A DNA stretch of 37,685 bases, from positions 1-37,685 of the forward strand of contig NZ_AZEZ01000069.1 in NCBI RefSeq assembly GCF_001434275.1, written 5' to 3'. Under the pieces are notes generated by a model, which saw nothing but the letters and a program-made list of their open reading frames with translations, made no database searches and had not been told where the DNA came from. Position numbers and translations under genes: made by a program. Of this stretch, positions 24,588 to 34,302 are shown piece by piece (the stretch's first letter is position 1; the number at the start of each line of letters is the position of its first letter). Source of the stretch: Companilactobacillus mindensis DSM 14500 (GTDB lineage: Bacteria > Bacillota > Bacilli > Lactobacillales > Lactobacillaceae).

Positions 24588-25130
24588 TTAAACGGCTCCA
24601 ATCCATAGACGACTAAGTTCAGCCGTAAGGACCGGCGTACTTTTAATCATCGCTGAAGCCACAAATGAATGTTGCAAAGCATGTTGTATACCTGATACTG
24701 GAATCATTGCCAAGATCAACAGTGCCATAAATATGGCAACGTATGTGACAACTAATCCAATAATTCCTCCGCTCAAGAGGTTGATATCATTGTACATTGG
24801 AAAATAAGTGAGTCGTTTGAAATACAGACCCACGAATCTGACAATGATCCAGCCAATAAAACAGATAAAGATAAAAGCAAAGGCACGGTAAAATGCATTG
24901 TCTAGTTCCATACCAACTTTTGTTGAGAAAAAGGCAAATTCACTGCCCAAATTTGCAGAAGGATAAGGCACAATCATTTCAAACTTTGGCCCTAAACCTT
25001 GAAAAGATACTAATGCCAAACAAAAGAACAGTGCATATCCGACTGCATAGAATACCTCCATGGCTAATCCACGGCGGGCACCAATATAAAAACCATAAAT
25101 CAAAAGTAAAATAAGTAACAGACTAAGCAT
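24588..25130 (-). CDS. CvpA family membrane protein
   Basis: 180 residues with four membrane segments, near 3-20, 24-42, 80-100 and 122-145. The N-terminal LIYGFYIGARRGLAMEV is the typical CvpA start (glycine-arginine-rich turn after helix 1). The family is named after colicin V production; its role in Firmicutes is unclear. It sits directly upstream of mutS2, the common arrangement. AAGGGG precedes the ATG. Confidence 0.85.
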   Translation of the reverse strand: MLSLLLILLLIYGFYIGARRGLAMEVFYAVGYALFFCLALVSFQGLGPKFEMIVPYPSANLGSEFAFFSTKVGMELDNAFYRAFAFIFICFIGWIIVRFVGLYFKRLTYFPMYNDINLLSGGIIGLVVTYVAIFMALLILAMIPVSGIQHALQHSFVASAMIKSTPVLTAELSRLWIGAV

Positions 25131-25192
25131 TATTTCCCCTTACTTCAATCATGCTAAAAAAGCGAATTTGTAAATCATACTGACGATGTATT

Positions 25193-25229
25193 CCAAAAAC
25201 AATCAAACGATTGGCTTACGCCAATCGTT
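25193..25229 (-). terminator. Terminator after the DUF1292 gene
   Basis: AACGATTGG / CCAATCGTT with loop CTTACG at 25206-25229, then TTGATTGTTTTT on the minus strand. The T-tract is broken, but a TTTTTT also follows on the plus strand. Confidence 0.65.
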
Positions 25230-25239
25230 AATTTTTTAG

Positions 25240-25539
25240 CTATTCATCATCGTCACTTGTGAAGGTATTCAAAACTTCTTGAACCATGTCCCATTCCTCG
25301 GGATCATCGATTGGATTCAATTCTCCAGCATCAACGTCGCCGTTTTCGTCTGGTGAGAATGAAAATGCTTGGATCTCAATTTCATCAGAGTCTTCTGATG
25401 CCTTTGGATATAGAAATACATATGATTTACCATAATCATCTGATTCGAAAGTAAAGAGAATCTTGAAGACTTCTTCATTACCTTGGTCATCACTTAAAAT
25501 AACTTCGTCTAAATCTTTTGGTGGTTGTTTTTCACTCAT
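25240..25539 (-). CDS. DUF1292 protein (UPF0473, YrzB-like)
   Basis: 99 residues, strongly acidic. VILSDDQGNEEVFKILFTFE followed by SYVFLYP and the PIDDPEEWDMVQEVLNTF end define the DUF1292 family. Function is unknown. It is the third gene of the conserved ireB-ruvX-yrzB cluster downstream of alaS, with AAGGTG before the ATG and nine bases to ruvX. Confidence 0.9.
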   Translation of the reverse strand: MSEKQPPKDLDEVILSDDQGNEEVFKILFTFESDDYGKSYVFLYPKASEDSDEIEIQAFSFSPDENGDVDAGELNPIDDPEEWDMVQEVLNTFTSDDDE

Positions 25540-25548
25540 AATATCACC

Positions 25549-25983
25549 TTAATTTCGTGTTAGTTTGCCTTTAGCATCGAGATAATTTTGGAGGATCATC
25601 TCAGCGGCAATCTTATCGATAACTTTCTTTCGTTTTTTGCGAGATACGTCAGCTTCATTGATCAACATTCTTTCAGCTTGAACTGTTGTTAAACGTTCAT
25701 CAATAAAATCTGTTGGCAAATGAAATCTGTCTTCGACCATTTTGCCATACTCACGAGATTTTTCGACTCTTGGACCTTCAGTATTATTCATATTTTTGGG
25801 CAAACCAAGAACTACACCTGTGGGTTGTTTCTCTTTGATGATCTCACCTAAGCGATCCAAACCAAATTCTTTTTTATCCTCATTGATACGAATAATCTCC
25901 ACTCCCTGAGCTGTCCAGCCTAATAGATCGCTGCAAGCAACTCCGACAGTTCGTGAACCAACATCTAATCCTAATAATCTCAT
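25549..25983 (-). CDS. ruvX: RuvX/YqgF RNase H-fold nuclease
   Basis: 144 residues. The RNase H-like core opens [19 protein letters not shown] with the first catalytic Asp at position 7. [17 protein letters not shown] and DFIDERLTT give the further conserved acid positions. Members have been called putative Holliday-junction resolvases and also act in 16S rRNA 5'-end processing (E. coli YqgF). It follows ireB directly (TAAATG). Confidence 0.92.
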   Translation of the reverse strand: MRLLGLDVGSRTVGVACSDLLGWTAQGVEIIRINEDKKEFGLDRLGEIIKEKQPTGVVLGLPKNMNNTEGPRVEKSREYGKMVEDRFHLPTDFIDERLTTVQAERMLINEADVSRKKRKKVIDKIAAEMILQNYLDAKGKLTRN

Positions 25984-26241
25984 TTATTTACCTTGATTGA
26001 GATAACTCTTAACTAATTCTTCAATTATCTCGTCTCTTTCATGTTTCAAAATTAAATTACGGGCATCGTTGTGTCGTGGAATATATGCAGGATCACCAGA
26101 AAGAAGATATCCAACGATTTGGTTAATTGGATTATATCCCTTTTCCTCTAGTGATTGATAAACACTTTGCAATGTTTCTTTGACATCTTTGCCTTTATTT
26201 TCATTAAAGTCAAAACTCATAGTTTTATCAAGTGAACTCAT
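25984..26241 (-). CDS. ireB: IreB family regulatory phosphoprotein (UPF0297)
   Basis: 85 residues. The pattern [19 protein letters not shown] and [20 protein letters not shown] followed by HNDARNLI is essentially invariant across UPF0297. In enterococci IreB is a small dimer phosphorylated near its N-terminus by the PASTA kinase IreK and affects cephalosporin tolerance; Thr7 here is in the right region. CGGAGG precedes the ATG. It is followed without a gap by ruvX. Confidence 0.92.
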   Translation of the reverse strand: MSSLDKTMSFDFNENKGKDVKETLQSVYQSLEEKGYNPINQIVGYLLSGDPAYIPRHNDARNLILKHERDEIIEELVKSYLNQGK

Positions 26242-26290
26242 GGCAAACCTCCGTATAACTAAATTTAAGTGACCGAAAAGCCTCAGCTCA

Positions 26291-26296
26291 ATTATA
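26291..26296 (-). promoter_or_regulatory. Possible -10 box before ireB
   Basis: TATAAT on the minus strand, in the 62-base gap between alaS and ireB. The -35 would fall in the last alaS codons and is weak. The ireB cluster may therefore be transcribed both from here and by read-through from alaS. Confidence 0.4.
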
Positions 26297-26303
26297 GCCC
26301 ACT

Positions 26304-28940
26304 TTAATAAGATTTAATAATATCTTTAGCTAATTGTAACGCATTTGTTAAACCAGCCGGATTCTTACCACCAGCTTGCGCCATATCAGGACGGCCACCG
26401 CCGCCACCTTGAATTTCCTTAGATATTTTCTTAATTAAATCTCCAGCCTTAACTCCTTTGGCTTGGGCTTCCTTTGTAACTGCAACGACTAGACTAGCCT
26501 TGTTGTCTCCACTAGCTCCGAGAACTAAGATATCAGACTTGTTGTCGTTCTTCCAGTTATCTGCTAATTGACGCAAAGTTGCCATGTCGGCCGGAATAAT
26601 GTTTGAAATAACCTTGTAACCGTTGATATCTTCAACATTGTCAAAGACCTCAGCTGATTTTTGACTTGTAAGTTGAGTCTTTAGGTTTTGGTTATCACGT
26701 TTCAATGCTTTGATCTCGTCAACCATTTGACTAGCTCTAGCAGGAACATCTTTCAATTGGTTAACTTTCATATTGCTTGCTGTTTGTTGCAATGTTTGTA
26801 ATTGTTCATTCAAGTACTTGAATGCTTCTTCACCAGTAACAGCTTCAATTCTTCTCGTACCGGAACCGATAGCTGATTCAGAAGTGATCTTGAAGAGTCC
26901 TAATTCGGATGTGTTGCGGGCGTGAGTACCACCACAGAATTCAGTTGAGAAGTCATCGATTTCAACGACACGAACGAAGTCGCCATACTTTTCACTGAAC
27001 AAGGCAATAGCACCCTTCTTCTTCTTAGCTTCTTCAATTGGCAAGACTTCTGTCTTAACTGGAATAGCAGCCCAGATCTTTTCGTTGACGATCTTTTCAA
27101 GTTGACTGATTTGGTCAGCTGTCAAAGCAGCATTGCTGTTGAAGTCGAAACGAAGATAATCTGGTTCAACTAATGATCCAGCTTGGTGAGTTCTAGCACT
27201 GACAACGTCACGCAAAGCTTGATCCAACAAGTGAGTTGCGGTGTGATTGTGGCGAACTTTTTCACGGAAATCAACATCGATCTCAAGCTTATATTCAGCT
27301 CCAGCGGAAATTTCTGACATCACATTTACTAAGTGAATGTTTTGGCCATTTGGTGCGTGTTGAACATCGACTACTTCAGCAACTTGGTTGCCCTTGAGGT
27401 CGTAAATATTACCAGCATCAGCCACTTGACCACCCATTTCAGCATAGAAAGGAGTTGTGTCAAAAATAAGTTGAGCTTGGCCTTCAGAGATTGATTTGAC
27501 TTCTTTATCATCAGCAACAATATCAGTCAATTTACTTGTTGTTTCATTGTGGTCATAACCAACGAATTCACTAGGTGTCTTGATTTCCATCAAAGTTTCA
27601 TCTTGCATACCCATTGATTGAAGATTACCACGGGCATCACGAGCACGTTGCTTTTGAGCTTCCATGTTTGCCTTGAAACCATCTTCATCAACTGACAAAC
27701 CTTCATCTTCAGCATATTCGCGAGTAAGTTCCATTGGGAAACCATAAGTATCGTAAAGCTTGAAGGCATTGGCACCGTCGATAACAGTTTGGTCTTTCTT
27801 ACGAAGATCGGCAATTACACCGTTAAGCAAAGCAAGACCGGCATCGAGTGTTTCTGAGAAACGTTTTTCTTCTTGTTGAATTGTTTTAGCAATGAAGTCT
27901 TGTTGTTGAGTAACTTCTGGATAGTAGCTTTCCATGATTGAACCAACGATTGGCACTAATCTGTAAAGGAATGGTCCGTTGATACCTAACTTCTTACCAT
28001 TTAGAACTGCACGTCTTATAAGGCGTCTGATAACATATCCACGACCTTCATTTGAAGGCAAAGCTCCGTCACCGATAGCAAAGGAAACTGAACGAGCGTG
28101 ATCAGCGATGATCTTGAATGAGATATCATCTTCAGCGTTGTCGCCGTATTTCTTGCCGCAAAGTGAACCAACATCTTCGATCAAAGGCATGAACAAGTCA
28201 GTTTCAAAGTTAGTCTTAGTGCCTTGAATAATTGATACTAGACGTTCTAGGCCTAGACCCGTATCAATGTTTTTATGTGGTTGTTCAACGTATTGACCAT
28301 TTGGCAAGTGGTTCAATTCTGAGAACACGATGTTCCAAACTTCAAGGTAACGTTCGTTTTCGCCACCAGGATAGTTTTCAGGATCGTCTTCAGCCAAATT
28401 ATTGAATGATTGACCACGGTCGTAGAAAATTTCAGAATCGGGACCACAAGGACCTTCACCGATATCCCAGAAGTTGTCTTCATCTTTTAAAATATGGTCG
28501 GCAGGAATTCCCACTTCAGCCCATAATTTTTGAGTTTCTGTATCCTTAGGATAAGTAGTAACGTACATCTTTTCCTTATCCATACCGATCCAGTCAGGAC
28601 TTGTTAAGAATTCAAAAGCCCAAGGAATAACTTCTTTCTTGAAGTAATCACCAACCGAAAAGTTACCCATCATTTCAAAGAATGTTTGGTGACGAGCAGT
28701 CTTTCCGACGTTTTCAATATCATTAGTTCTGATACATTTTTGAGCACTGGTGATACGTGGATTCTTTGGCACAACTGTACCATCGAAGTATTTCTTCATT
28801 GTAGCAACACCAGAGTTGATCCAAAGCAAAGTTGGGTCATCTTGTGGAACTAATGGAGCACTAGGTTCAATGATGTGACCTTTAGATTGGAAAAAGTCTA
28901 AAAACATCTTTCTTATTTCAGCACTTGATAAATTTTTCAT
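26304..28940 (-). CDS. alaS: Alanyl-tRNA synthetase
   Basis: 878 residues from the ATG at 28940 (GGGGAG five bases upstream); the frame stays open another 21 codons into the T-box leader, where translation is implausible. The class II catalytic core opens [19 protein letters not shown], and motif 2 is in the [20 protein letters not shown] region. The editing domain carries HNHTATHLL and the CGGTHARN zinc site. The C-Ala domain ends with [14 protein letters not shown]. It charges tRNA-Ala and edits Ser and Gly. It is controlled by the T-box leader described separately. Confidence 0.96.
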   Translation of the reverse strand: MKNLSSAEIRKMFLDFFQSKGHIIEPSAPLVPQDDPTLLWINSGVATMKKYFDGTVVPKNPRITSAQKCIRTNDIENVGKTARHQTFFEMMGNFSVGDYFKKEVIPWAFEFLTSPDWIGMDKEKMYVTTYPKDTETQKLWAEVGIPADHILKDEDNFWDIGEGPCGPDSEIFYDRGQSFNNLAEDDPENYPGGENERYLEVWNIVFSELNHLPNGQYVEQPHKNIDTGLGLERLVSIIQGTKTNFETDLFMPLIEDVGSLCGKKYGDNAEDDISFKIIADHARSVSFAIGDGALPSNEGRGYVIRRLIRRAVLNGKKLGINGPFLYRLVPIVGSIMESYYPEVTQQQDFIAKTIQQEEKRFSETLDAGLALLNGVIADLRKKDQTVIDGANAFKLYDTYGFPMELTREYAEDEGLSVDEDGFKANMEAQKQRARDARGNLQSMGMQDETLMEIKTPSEFVGYDHNETTSKLTDIVADDKEVKSISEGQAQLIFDTTPFYAEMGGQVADAGNIYDLKGNQVAEVVDVQHAPNGQNIHLVNVMSEISAGAEYKLEIDVDFREKVRHNHTATHLLDQALRDVVSARTHQAGSLVEPDYLRFDFNSNAALTADQISQLEKIVNEKIWAAIPVKTEVLPIEEAKKKKGAIALFSEKYGDFVRVVEIDDFSTEFCGGTHARNTSELGLFKITSESAIGSGTRRIEAVTGEEAFKYLNEQLQTLQQTASNMKVNQLKDVPARASQMVDEIKALKRDNQNLKTQLTSQKSAEVFDNVEDINGYKVISNIIPADMATLRQLADNWKNDNKSDILVLGASGDNKASLVVAVTKEAQAKGVKAGDLIKKISKEIQGGGGGRPDMAQAGGKNPAGLTNALQLAKDIIKSY

Positions 28941-29142
28941 TCTATCTCCCCACGAAAAACGAAAAATCGCTGCAACTCCAAGGACGCCCATGCGCGGTAC
29001 CACCTTGTTTGCAACGATTTTCGTTAGCCTCTCAAATATATTATTATATACAATTTATAATTGGCAGCATCTTTATATTGAACAATTAGGCATTCTCACC
29101 AAGCAGCCTTCTCTGAAAATGTTCAGTATAAGATATATCCAA
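28941..29142 (-). promoter_or_regulatory. T-box leader of alaS
   Basis: The T-box antiterminator sequence AAGGTGGTACCGCG (complement of 28993-29006) is unmistakable, with TGGT matching the tRNA-Ala ACCA end. Upstream, TTGG/CCAA, ATCTTATA/TATAAAGAT and TGAACA/TGTTCA build Stem I. A GCT (complement of 29066-29068) sits in the internal loop as an alanine specifier codon, and AGAGA with GGTGAGAA lies in the distal part. AACGAAAATCGTTGCAA pairs with the later TTGCAGCGATTTTTCGTT as the terminator, followed by T-rich sequence. Uncharged tRNA-Ala should favour the antiterminator and switch alaS on. Confidence 0.92.
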
Positions 29143-29147
29143 GGAAA

Positions 29148-29176
29148 ATATTAACCATCAACTTAAAAATTGTCAA
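29148..29176 (-). promoter_or_regulatory. alaS promoter
   Basis: On the minus strand TTGACA (complement of 29171-29176), exactly 17 bases, TAATAT (complement of 29148-29153). The start point falls at the base of T-box Stem I. Confidence 0.85.
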
Positions 29177-29192
29177 TATTTAAAAAACTTTA

Positions 29193-30539
29193 CTAATTAT
29201 TTTTCTTTCGTCTTGCGTCACGTTCTTGACGACGATTTTGTCTGATCTTGATCTTTCTTTGTTGGCGATGTTCTTCATTAATTGCTTGCTTGATCTTCTT
29301 CTTGTAACCAGGCTTCTTCTTAGTCTTTTGTTTCTTAACGAAACCGACTAATTTAGTATCAAGTTTTTCTTGATCAGCCTTACGATTGATTCGACGGTCA
29401 CGTTCAACAGCATCAACGATCTCACCGTTCTTGATATCTTTAGGCTTAAACTTGATGCCCATGTGTTCGATCTCAGCAACGCGATTTTCTTCACCAGGTT
29501 CATAGAAAGTAATCGCTGTACCGGACATCTTGTTACGACCAGTTCTTCCGATACGGTGAATCAAGAAGTCCAAGTCAGTTGGGATTTCAGCATTGATAAC
29601 GTGGGATACACCATTGATATCAATTCCACGTGCAGCCAAGTCAGTTGCAATTACGAATTGATATTCCATGTTTTCAACTTGTTTCATCGTGCGTTTACGT
29701 TCACGTGGAGTCAAGCCACCATGAATTCTAGCAACCTTTAATCCCTTACCACGTAAGTAGTTGTAGATCTCATCAACTGTCTTCTTAGTATTAGCGAACA
29801 CTAAGACCAAGTATGGTTCACCGATTGTCATCAATTGATAGATGATCTCTTTTTTATCGCGACCGTGCGTAAACATCAACCAGTTATCGACGTTCTTAGG
29901 AATGATCGTTCCATTGTTGATCTCTACTCGTTGTGGTCCGTGCATGTATTTCTTCAAAAATGGTTCTAGCTTTTGAGGAATCGTAGCGGAGAAGACCATC
30001 ATCTCACGGTCTTCTGGCAATTTGTTAGTGATGTGATCGACATCATCCAAGAATCCCATATCAAGTGTCATATCAGCTTCATCGACAACGTATCTTTGAA
30101 CATTTTCAACGTGCAAATCATTTTCACGGATCAAATCCCAAAGTCTACCTGGAGTACCAATAGCAATTTGTGGTTGGTGAGCTTCAAGCTTTCTCTTTTG
30201 ACGTTCACGATCAGAACCACCAACGAAGATAAACGCATTGTATTCTTCTGGATAGTTCTTCAAGATATCTTGAGTATCATTATAAATTTGGTATGCCAAT
30301 TCTCTACTTGGTGTAGCGATCAAGAGTTGAACTTCTTGATCCTTTGTCAAAGCATTCATTGCTGGCAACAAGAATGCGTGTGTTTTACCGGAACCTGTTT
30401 CAGATTGCACAATAATATCTTTTTTCTTATTGACCAAAGAAATTACGGCTTCTTGAACCTTAGTTGGTTCCTCAAAATGTATTTCTTTTAATGATTTATT
30501 GATTGCATCATTAAAGTTGTATTGTGAAAATTTAGTCAT
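29193..30539 (-). CDS. cshB: DEAD-box RNA helicase (CshB-like)
   Basis: 448 residues. Helicase motifs in order: a Q-motif region (EEPTKVQEAVI), motif I SETGSGKT, Ia PSRELA, Ib TPGR, II DEAD (in VVDEADMTLDMG), III SAT, IV VLVFANT, V TDLAARGID, and VI HRIGRTGR. A highly basic C-tail of about 60 residues should bind RNA. CshB-type helicases unwind RNA in cold adaptation, ribosome assembly and decay. The stop of nrnA directly abuts the ATG, with AGGGTG as ribosome site. Confidence 0.9.
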   Translation of the reverse strand: MTKFSQYNFNDAINKSLKEIHFEEPTKVQEAVISLVNKKKDIIVQSETGSGKTHAFLLPAMNALTKDQEVQLLIATPSRELAYQIYNDTQDILKNYPEEYNAFIFVGGSDRERQKRKLEAHQPQIAIGTPGRLWDLIRENDLHVENVQRYVVDEADMTLDMGFLDDVDHITNKLPEDREMMVFSATIPQKLEPFLKKYMHGPQRVEINNGTIIPKNVDNWLMFTHGRDKKEIIYQLMTIGEPYLVLVFANTKKTVDEIYNYLRGKGLKVARIHGGLTPRERKRTMKQVENMEYQFVIATDLAARGIDINGVSHVINAEIPTDLDFLIHRIGRTGRNKMSGTAITFYEPGEENRVAEIEHMGIKFKPKDIKNGEIVDAVERDRRINRKADQEKLDTKLVGFVKKQKTKKKPGYKKKIKQAINEEHRQQRKIKIRQNRRQERDARRKKNN

Positions 30540-31496
30540 CTATTCACCCTTCTGATTGTAGTTCTTAACAATTTCCTTTAGCTCTTCAAACATTTGTTTC
30601 ACTTCATCAAGATCCTTAGCGGTAGCTCCACTAGCTAGTGGGTGTCCACCACCATCATGTCTTTTAGCCAATTCGTTGATCACAGCACCTTGGGAACGCA
30701 AGTGCATTCTAAATGTGCCGTCATCCTTTTGAATAGCTTCCATCCATGATTGGACTTCCTTCAAGCGACCGGGAGTTGAAACAACTGAGTTAGCTTGTTC
30801 TTGGTTGATATCTAATTTCTTCATCAGATCCAAATCGATCACCGCATAAGCAGCTCCAGATTCGTCAATATTCAAGATGTCATAGATAAAGCCTTGTAAC
30901 TTAGCTTGCTTCAAGCTCACTTCGTTCATTTTATTATTGATAGCAGCTGTATCAACGCCTAAAGCGATGCACTTGCCGCCAACTTCCATCGTGTGTTGAG
31001 TCGTTGAAGGATACAAGAATCTTCCTGTATCGCCGACGATCCCAGCGTAAAGATAATAAGCAACTTCTTTAGTCAATTTTAGTTCTGAGCTGCTTTCGAT
31101 CAAGTCAGCAATGATCTCAGAACTAGAACTAGCATCAGTATCAACGAATAATTGATCTCCGTATGCATCATCATTAGGATGATGATCGATCTTGATCAAG
31201 AATGCTCCATCATCAAAACGTTGATCGTCAATTCTTGGTTGATTGGCAGTATCAGTCACAATAACCAATGCATCTTGGTAGTCGGCATCAGTTACTTCTT
31301 GGGCTGTGGAAAGCCATTTGAGGCCTTCCGTATCGTTACCACCCATCAATACTTCTTTGTTTGGAAATGCTTGGCGAATTGTTGTTGCTAAACCAGCTTG
31401 TGATCCTAAAGCATCAGGATCTGGGTTTTGATGACGTAAGATAATAATCTTATCATATTTTTTAATTGTTGCAATTATTTCGGCAAAGCTATTCAT
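30540..31496 (-). CDS. nrnA: Bifunctional oligoribonuclease/PAP phosphatase NrnA (DHH family)
   Basis: 318 residues. The DHH domain carries LRHQNPDPDALGSQ, VTDTAN and KIDHHPND, the Mn-binding signature. The DHHA1 domain ends with GGGHPLASGA, the substrate-binding loop. NrnA degrades 2-5 nt RNAs and dephosphorylates pAp in Firmicutes lacking Orn. AAGGAGG is well placed, and the ATG overlaps the dinB stop by one base (TGATG), so translation is coupled. Confidence 0.93.
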   Translation of the reverse strand: MNSFAEIIATIKKYDKIIILRHQNPDPDALGSQAGLATTIRQAFPNKEVLMGGNDTEGLKWLSTAQEVTDADYQDALVIVTDTANQPRIDDQRFDDGAFLIKIDHHPNDDAYGDQLFVDTDASSSSEIIADLIESSSELKLTKEVAYYLYAGIVGDTGRFLYPSTTQHTMEVGGKCIALGVDTAAINNKMNEVSLKQAKLQGFIYDILNIDESGAAYAVIDLDLMKKLDINQEQANSVVSTPGRLKEVQSWMEAIQKDDGTFRMHLRSQGAVINELAKRHDGGGHPLASGATAKDLDEVKQMFEELKEIVKNYNQKGE

Positions 31497-32620
31497 CAGT
31501 TGTCCTCCTTATAAGACAAATTCAAAGATACCTCTTCATAAGATAGTGGATCTAAATTAGTAATCGTGATTCCTAATAAACGAATCTTTTGATCAGTCAC
31601 CTTTAATTTATCATAAATATCCCTCGCAACACGATATATTTCCGTTTTTGTTTGGACATAATCTTGAAAACTCATCCGTTTGGTAATCGTTTCAAAGTCC
31701 GAGTTTCGTAATTTTAGGACAACTGTCTTGCCATGTTGACGCTGTTTCTTTAAATCTTGACTGACCTTCTGCGCCAACCGTTCCAACTCAGAATTGATCT
31801 GTTCGTCAGTCACTAAGTTTCTATTATAAGTGCTCTCCCGACCGATCGACTTACGCAACCGATGCCCTTCAACTGGCGAATCATCGATTCCATGGATTCG
31901 TTTATAAATTACGTAACCCATTTTACCAAAACGCTTTAAGAATTCATCTTGGTCAACTTTTTGCAGATCAGCACCAGTATAAATGTCCATGTCGTGCAAT
32001 TTTTGTTGCATCGCTTTACCAATGCCATTGAACTTTTCGATCGGTATCGGTTTGAGAAATTCTTTAGCATACTTGCCCAAAATAATCGTGCGACCAAATG
32101 GTTTACGATAATCCGAAGCCATTTTGGCCAAAAACTTATTGTATGAAATTCCCACTGAACAAGTTAAATGCGTTTCTTTCACGATTCTTTGTTGAATATA
32201 GTTGGCAAGCTTGATCGTATTTGGCTCGTGCAATTTATTTTTCGTCACATCCAAATACGTTTCATCCAAAGCTACTGTCTGATAATTGTCGGTCACATCA
32301 CCAAAAATATCATGGATCTGGTCGGAAACTTGGCGATACAGATCAAAATGCGGCGGTGTGATGACTAACTTTTTCTTTGGAATCAAATCGACTGCTTGTT
32401 GGACAGGCATGGCTGAATGAGCACCGTATTTTCGAGCGTTGTAATTTGCCGTCGTGACCACGCCATGATGATTGTGTTTGCGCGGATCTTGGGCAACTAT
32501 CAAACACTTTTTCTTATACTCGGGATGTTCGCGTTCTTCCACTGAAGCGAAAAAAGCATCCATGTCAACATGGATGATTTTTCGATTTTCTTCAATTTTA
32601 ATTGGTATTTTTAAAAAGAT
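31496..32620 (-). CDS. dinB: DNA polymerase IV, apparently starting at ATC
   Basis: Y-family translesion polymerase. The first ATG in frame is at 32563, but beginning there would remove the first beta strand and the catalytic Asp of HVDMDAFFASVEER. The frame is open upstream to a TAA and encodes FLKIPIKIEENRKIIHVD with no ATG, GTG or TTG. The ATC at 32618-32620 has AAAGGCGG nine bases upstream, so I place the start there, giving 374 residues with D19 and D119/E120 (LDETYLD) as metal ligands. The rest is complete: helix-hairpin-helix region FNGIGKAMQQKL and a little-finger domain. It follows zwf by 15 bases. Confidence 0.85.
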   Translation of the reverse strand: MFLKIPIKIEENRKIIHVDMDAFFASVEEREHPEYKKKCLIVAQDPRKHNHHGVVTTANYNARKYGAHSAMPVQQAVDLIPKKKLVITPPHFDLYRQVSDQIHDIFGDVTDNYQTVALDETYLDVTKNKLHEPNTIKLANYIQQRIVKETHLTCSVGISYNKFLAKMASDYRKPFGRTIILGKYAKEFLKPIPIEKFNGIGKAMQQKLHDMDIYTGADLQKVDQDEFLKRFGKMGYVIYKRIHGIDDSPVEGHRLRKSIGRESTYNRNLVTDEQINSELERLAQKVSQDLKKQRQHGKTVVLKLRNSDFETITKRMSFQDYVQTKTEIYRVARDIYDKLKVTDQKIRLLGITITNLDPLSYEEVSLNLSYKEDN

Positions 32621-32635
32621 GGATTAACACCGCCT

Positions 32636-34075
32636 TTAGTCCCAAATCCAAGAATTACCATCACGTTCGAGTAGCATTTCAGCTGAATCAGGACCCATAG
32701 TTCCACTGATATAGTTAGGAAAATCAGCTTTTTGACTGTCCCAACGTTCTCTGATTGAATCGATGTACTTCCAAGTACTTCTGAGTTCGTCCCAAAGCGT
32801 AAAGTGAACTCGATTACCAGATAAAATATCGATAATCAGGCTTTCGTAAGCCTCACAAGCCTTAGTGAATTCAGGTTCTTCAGGGAACTTAATGAAGTCT
32901 TGACCTGACTCCTTATAGTCGATGCCATTGATCAAAATGCTGTGATCATTAGTTCTTTCAATCAAAAGAGTTAAGACTGTATTAGGTTTGATACCTAATT
33001 CTGAAACTTTTTCGTTGAAGACAATGTCAATTCTGGAAGCCTTGTTAGGCATTCTCTTACCAGAACGAACGTAAAATGGCACTCCACTCCAACGTTTTGA
33101 ATTGAATTCAACTTTACCAGCTGTGAAAGTTTCAATTTGTGAATCTTCGGCAACTTTATCCTCTTGGCGATAAGCCTTTTCGTCACCTAATTCATCAGTA
33201 TCATATTGACCACGAACAAAGTTTTTATCAACCTCTTCAGGAGTCAAATTCTTCAAACTAGCAAATAGATCGCACTTGTTTTTGTGAATAACTCCAGCGT
33301 CCTTTGCTTCAGGATCGTCACTGGCAATCGAACCGATAATTTGCATGATGTGATTTTGAACCATATCACGTAAAACGCCGGCCGTTTCGTAGTAGCCACC
33401 ACGATCTTCAACACCTAATGATTCGGCCAAAGTTACTTGAATATTGGAAACATATTTGTTATTCAAAGCTGCTTCGAATTTAGGATTATTAGCGCGGATA
33501 TTAGGAATATCTTGGATCATTTCTTTTCCAAGGTAGTGATCGATCCGATAAATATCATCCTCAGGGAAAGCTTTTGAAATATTGCCATTCAACTCGCAAG
33601 CTGAATCTAGATCACGACCGAAAGGCTTTTCAATAACCAAACGGTTGTAACCATCTTTAGTCTTCAAACCTTCTGAATTCAAGTGTTCAGCCACAGTTCC
33701 GAAGAATCTAGGTGCAATAGCCATGTAGTAAACGCGATTGTGACCAGCCTCAAATTGGTCGTCCAGTTTAGCTGCAAGGTTCTTCAAGGCGATGTAATGT
33801 TCAGAATCATTAACATCGTGTGATTGATAGAAGAAGTGTTTAGCAAACTCCTCCATAATTTTCTTGTCATCATCAAAGCTTTCTTCTAGAGAAGTGATAA
33901 CAGTACCACGGAAATAGTCATCACTCCAAGGACGACGAGCAGTTCCAATGACGGCAAAGTGATCCTTTAGTAATCCCGTTTTGTACAATCGGAATAAAGA
34001 AGGATATAGCTTACGGTGAGCCAAATCCCCAGAACCGCCAAATATAATAAAAATCGCTGATTTTTCTGTATCCAT
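32636..34075 (-). CDS. zwf: Glucose-6-phosphate 1-dehydrogenase
   Basis: 479 residues from the ATG at 34075 (AAAGGAG upstream); the earlier in-frame ATG at 34099 has no ribosome site. The NADP fold opens FIIFGGSGDLAHRKLYPSLF. The catalytic segment is RIDHYLGKEMIQ, with the substrate Lys and His. VIEKPFGRD and the C-terminal FVRGQYDTDEL-type region are also present. It performs the first step of the oxidative pentose phosphate or phosphoketolase route, making NADPH. It heads a run zwf-dinB-nrnA-cshB on one strand. Confidence 0.95.
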   Translation of the reverse strand: MDTEKSAIFIIFGGSGDLAHRKLYPSLFRLYKTGLLKDHFAVIGTARRPWSDDYFRGTVITSLEESFDDDKKIMEEFAKHFFYQSHDVNDSEHYIALKNLAAKLDDQFEAGHNRVYYMAIAPRFFGTVAEHLNSEGLKTKDGYNRLVIEKPFGRDLDSACELNGNISKAFPEDDIYRIDHYLGKEMIQDIPNIRANNPKFEAALNNKYVSNIQVTLAESLGVEDRGGYYETAGVLRDMVQNHIMQIIGSIASDDPEAKDAGVIHKNKCDLFASLKNLTPEEVDKNFVRGQYDTDELGDEKAYRQEDKVAEDSQIETFTAGKVEFNSKRWSGVPFYVRSGKRMPNKASRIDIVFNEKVSELGIKPNTVLTLLIERTNDHSILINGIDYKESGQDFIKFPEEPEFTKACEAYESLIIDILSGNRVHFTLWDELRSTWKYIDSIRERWDSQKADFPNYISGTMGPDSAEMLLERDGNSWIWD

Positions 34076-34302
34076 TTTAAACTCCTTTGAAAGCATCATG
34101 TACTTATATTTTACAACATGAATTATTAAAGTTCTGCATTAATGACCTATTATTTTTTCAATACTTTATTTAACGTGAACATTTTTCAAACCACGTGTTG
34201 AGAACAGTGAAAATATTACTCCTTAGAGTACGCTTTAAGGCAAATAATAACCTCTAGTTTGATTGATAAATTTCAAAGACAAAAGCAGGAGTTGTTTAAA
34301 TA
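34076..34302. other. zwf upstream region
   Basis: AT-rich, no gene. TAAAAT and TATAAG boxes on the minus strand about 30-40 bases before zwf could be its -10, without a clear -35. ACGTG repeats at about 34172 and 34193 and a weak CCTTA/TAAGG hairpin near 34220 are the only other patterns. Confidence 0.4.

Noticed and set aside
28941-29003. 21-codon N-terminal extension of AlaS
   Set aside because: It would translate the T-box terminator and antiterminator region. GGGGAG precedes the ATG at 28940.
29973-30491. 172-codon frame antisense to the DEAD-box helicase gene
   Set aside because: The reverse strand carries an unambiguous full helicase. The antisense frame has no family resemblance or ribosome site.
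34076-34099. Upstream ATG of zwf as the start
   Set aside because: No ribosome site before it, whereas the ATG at 34075 has AAAGGAG at ideal spacing and matches the usual N-terminus.
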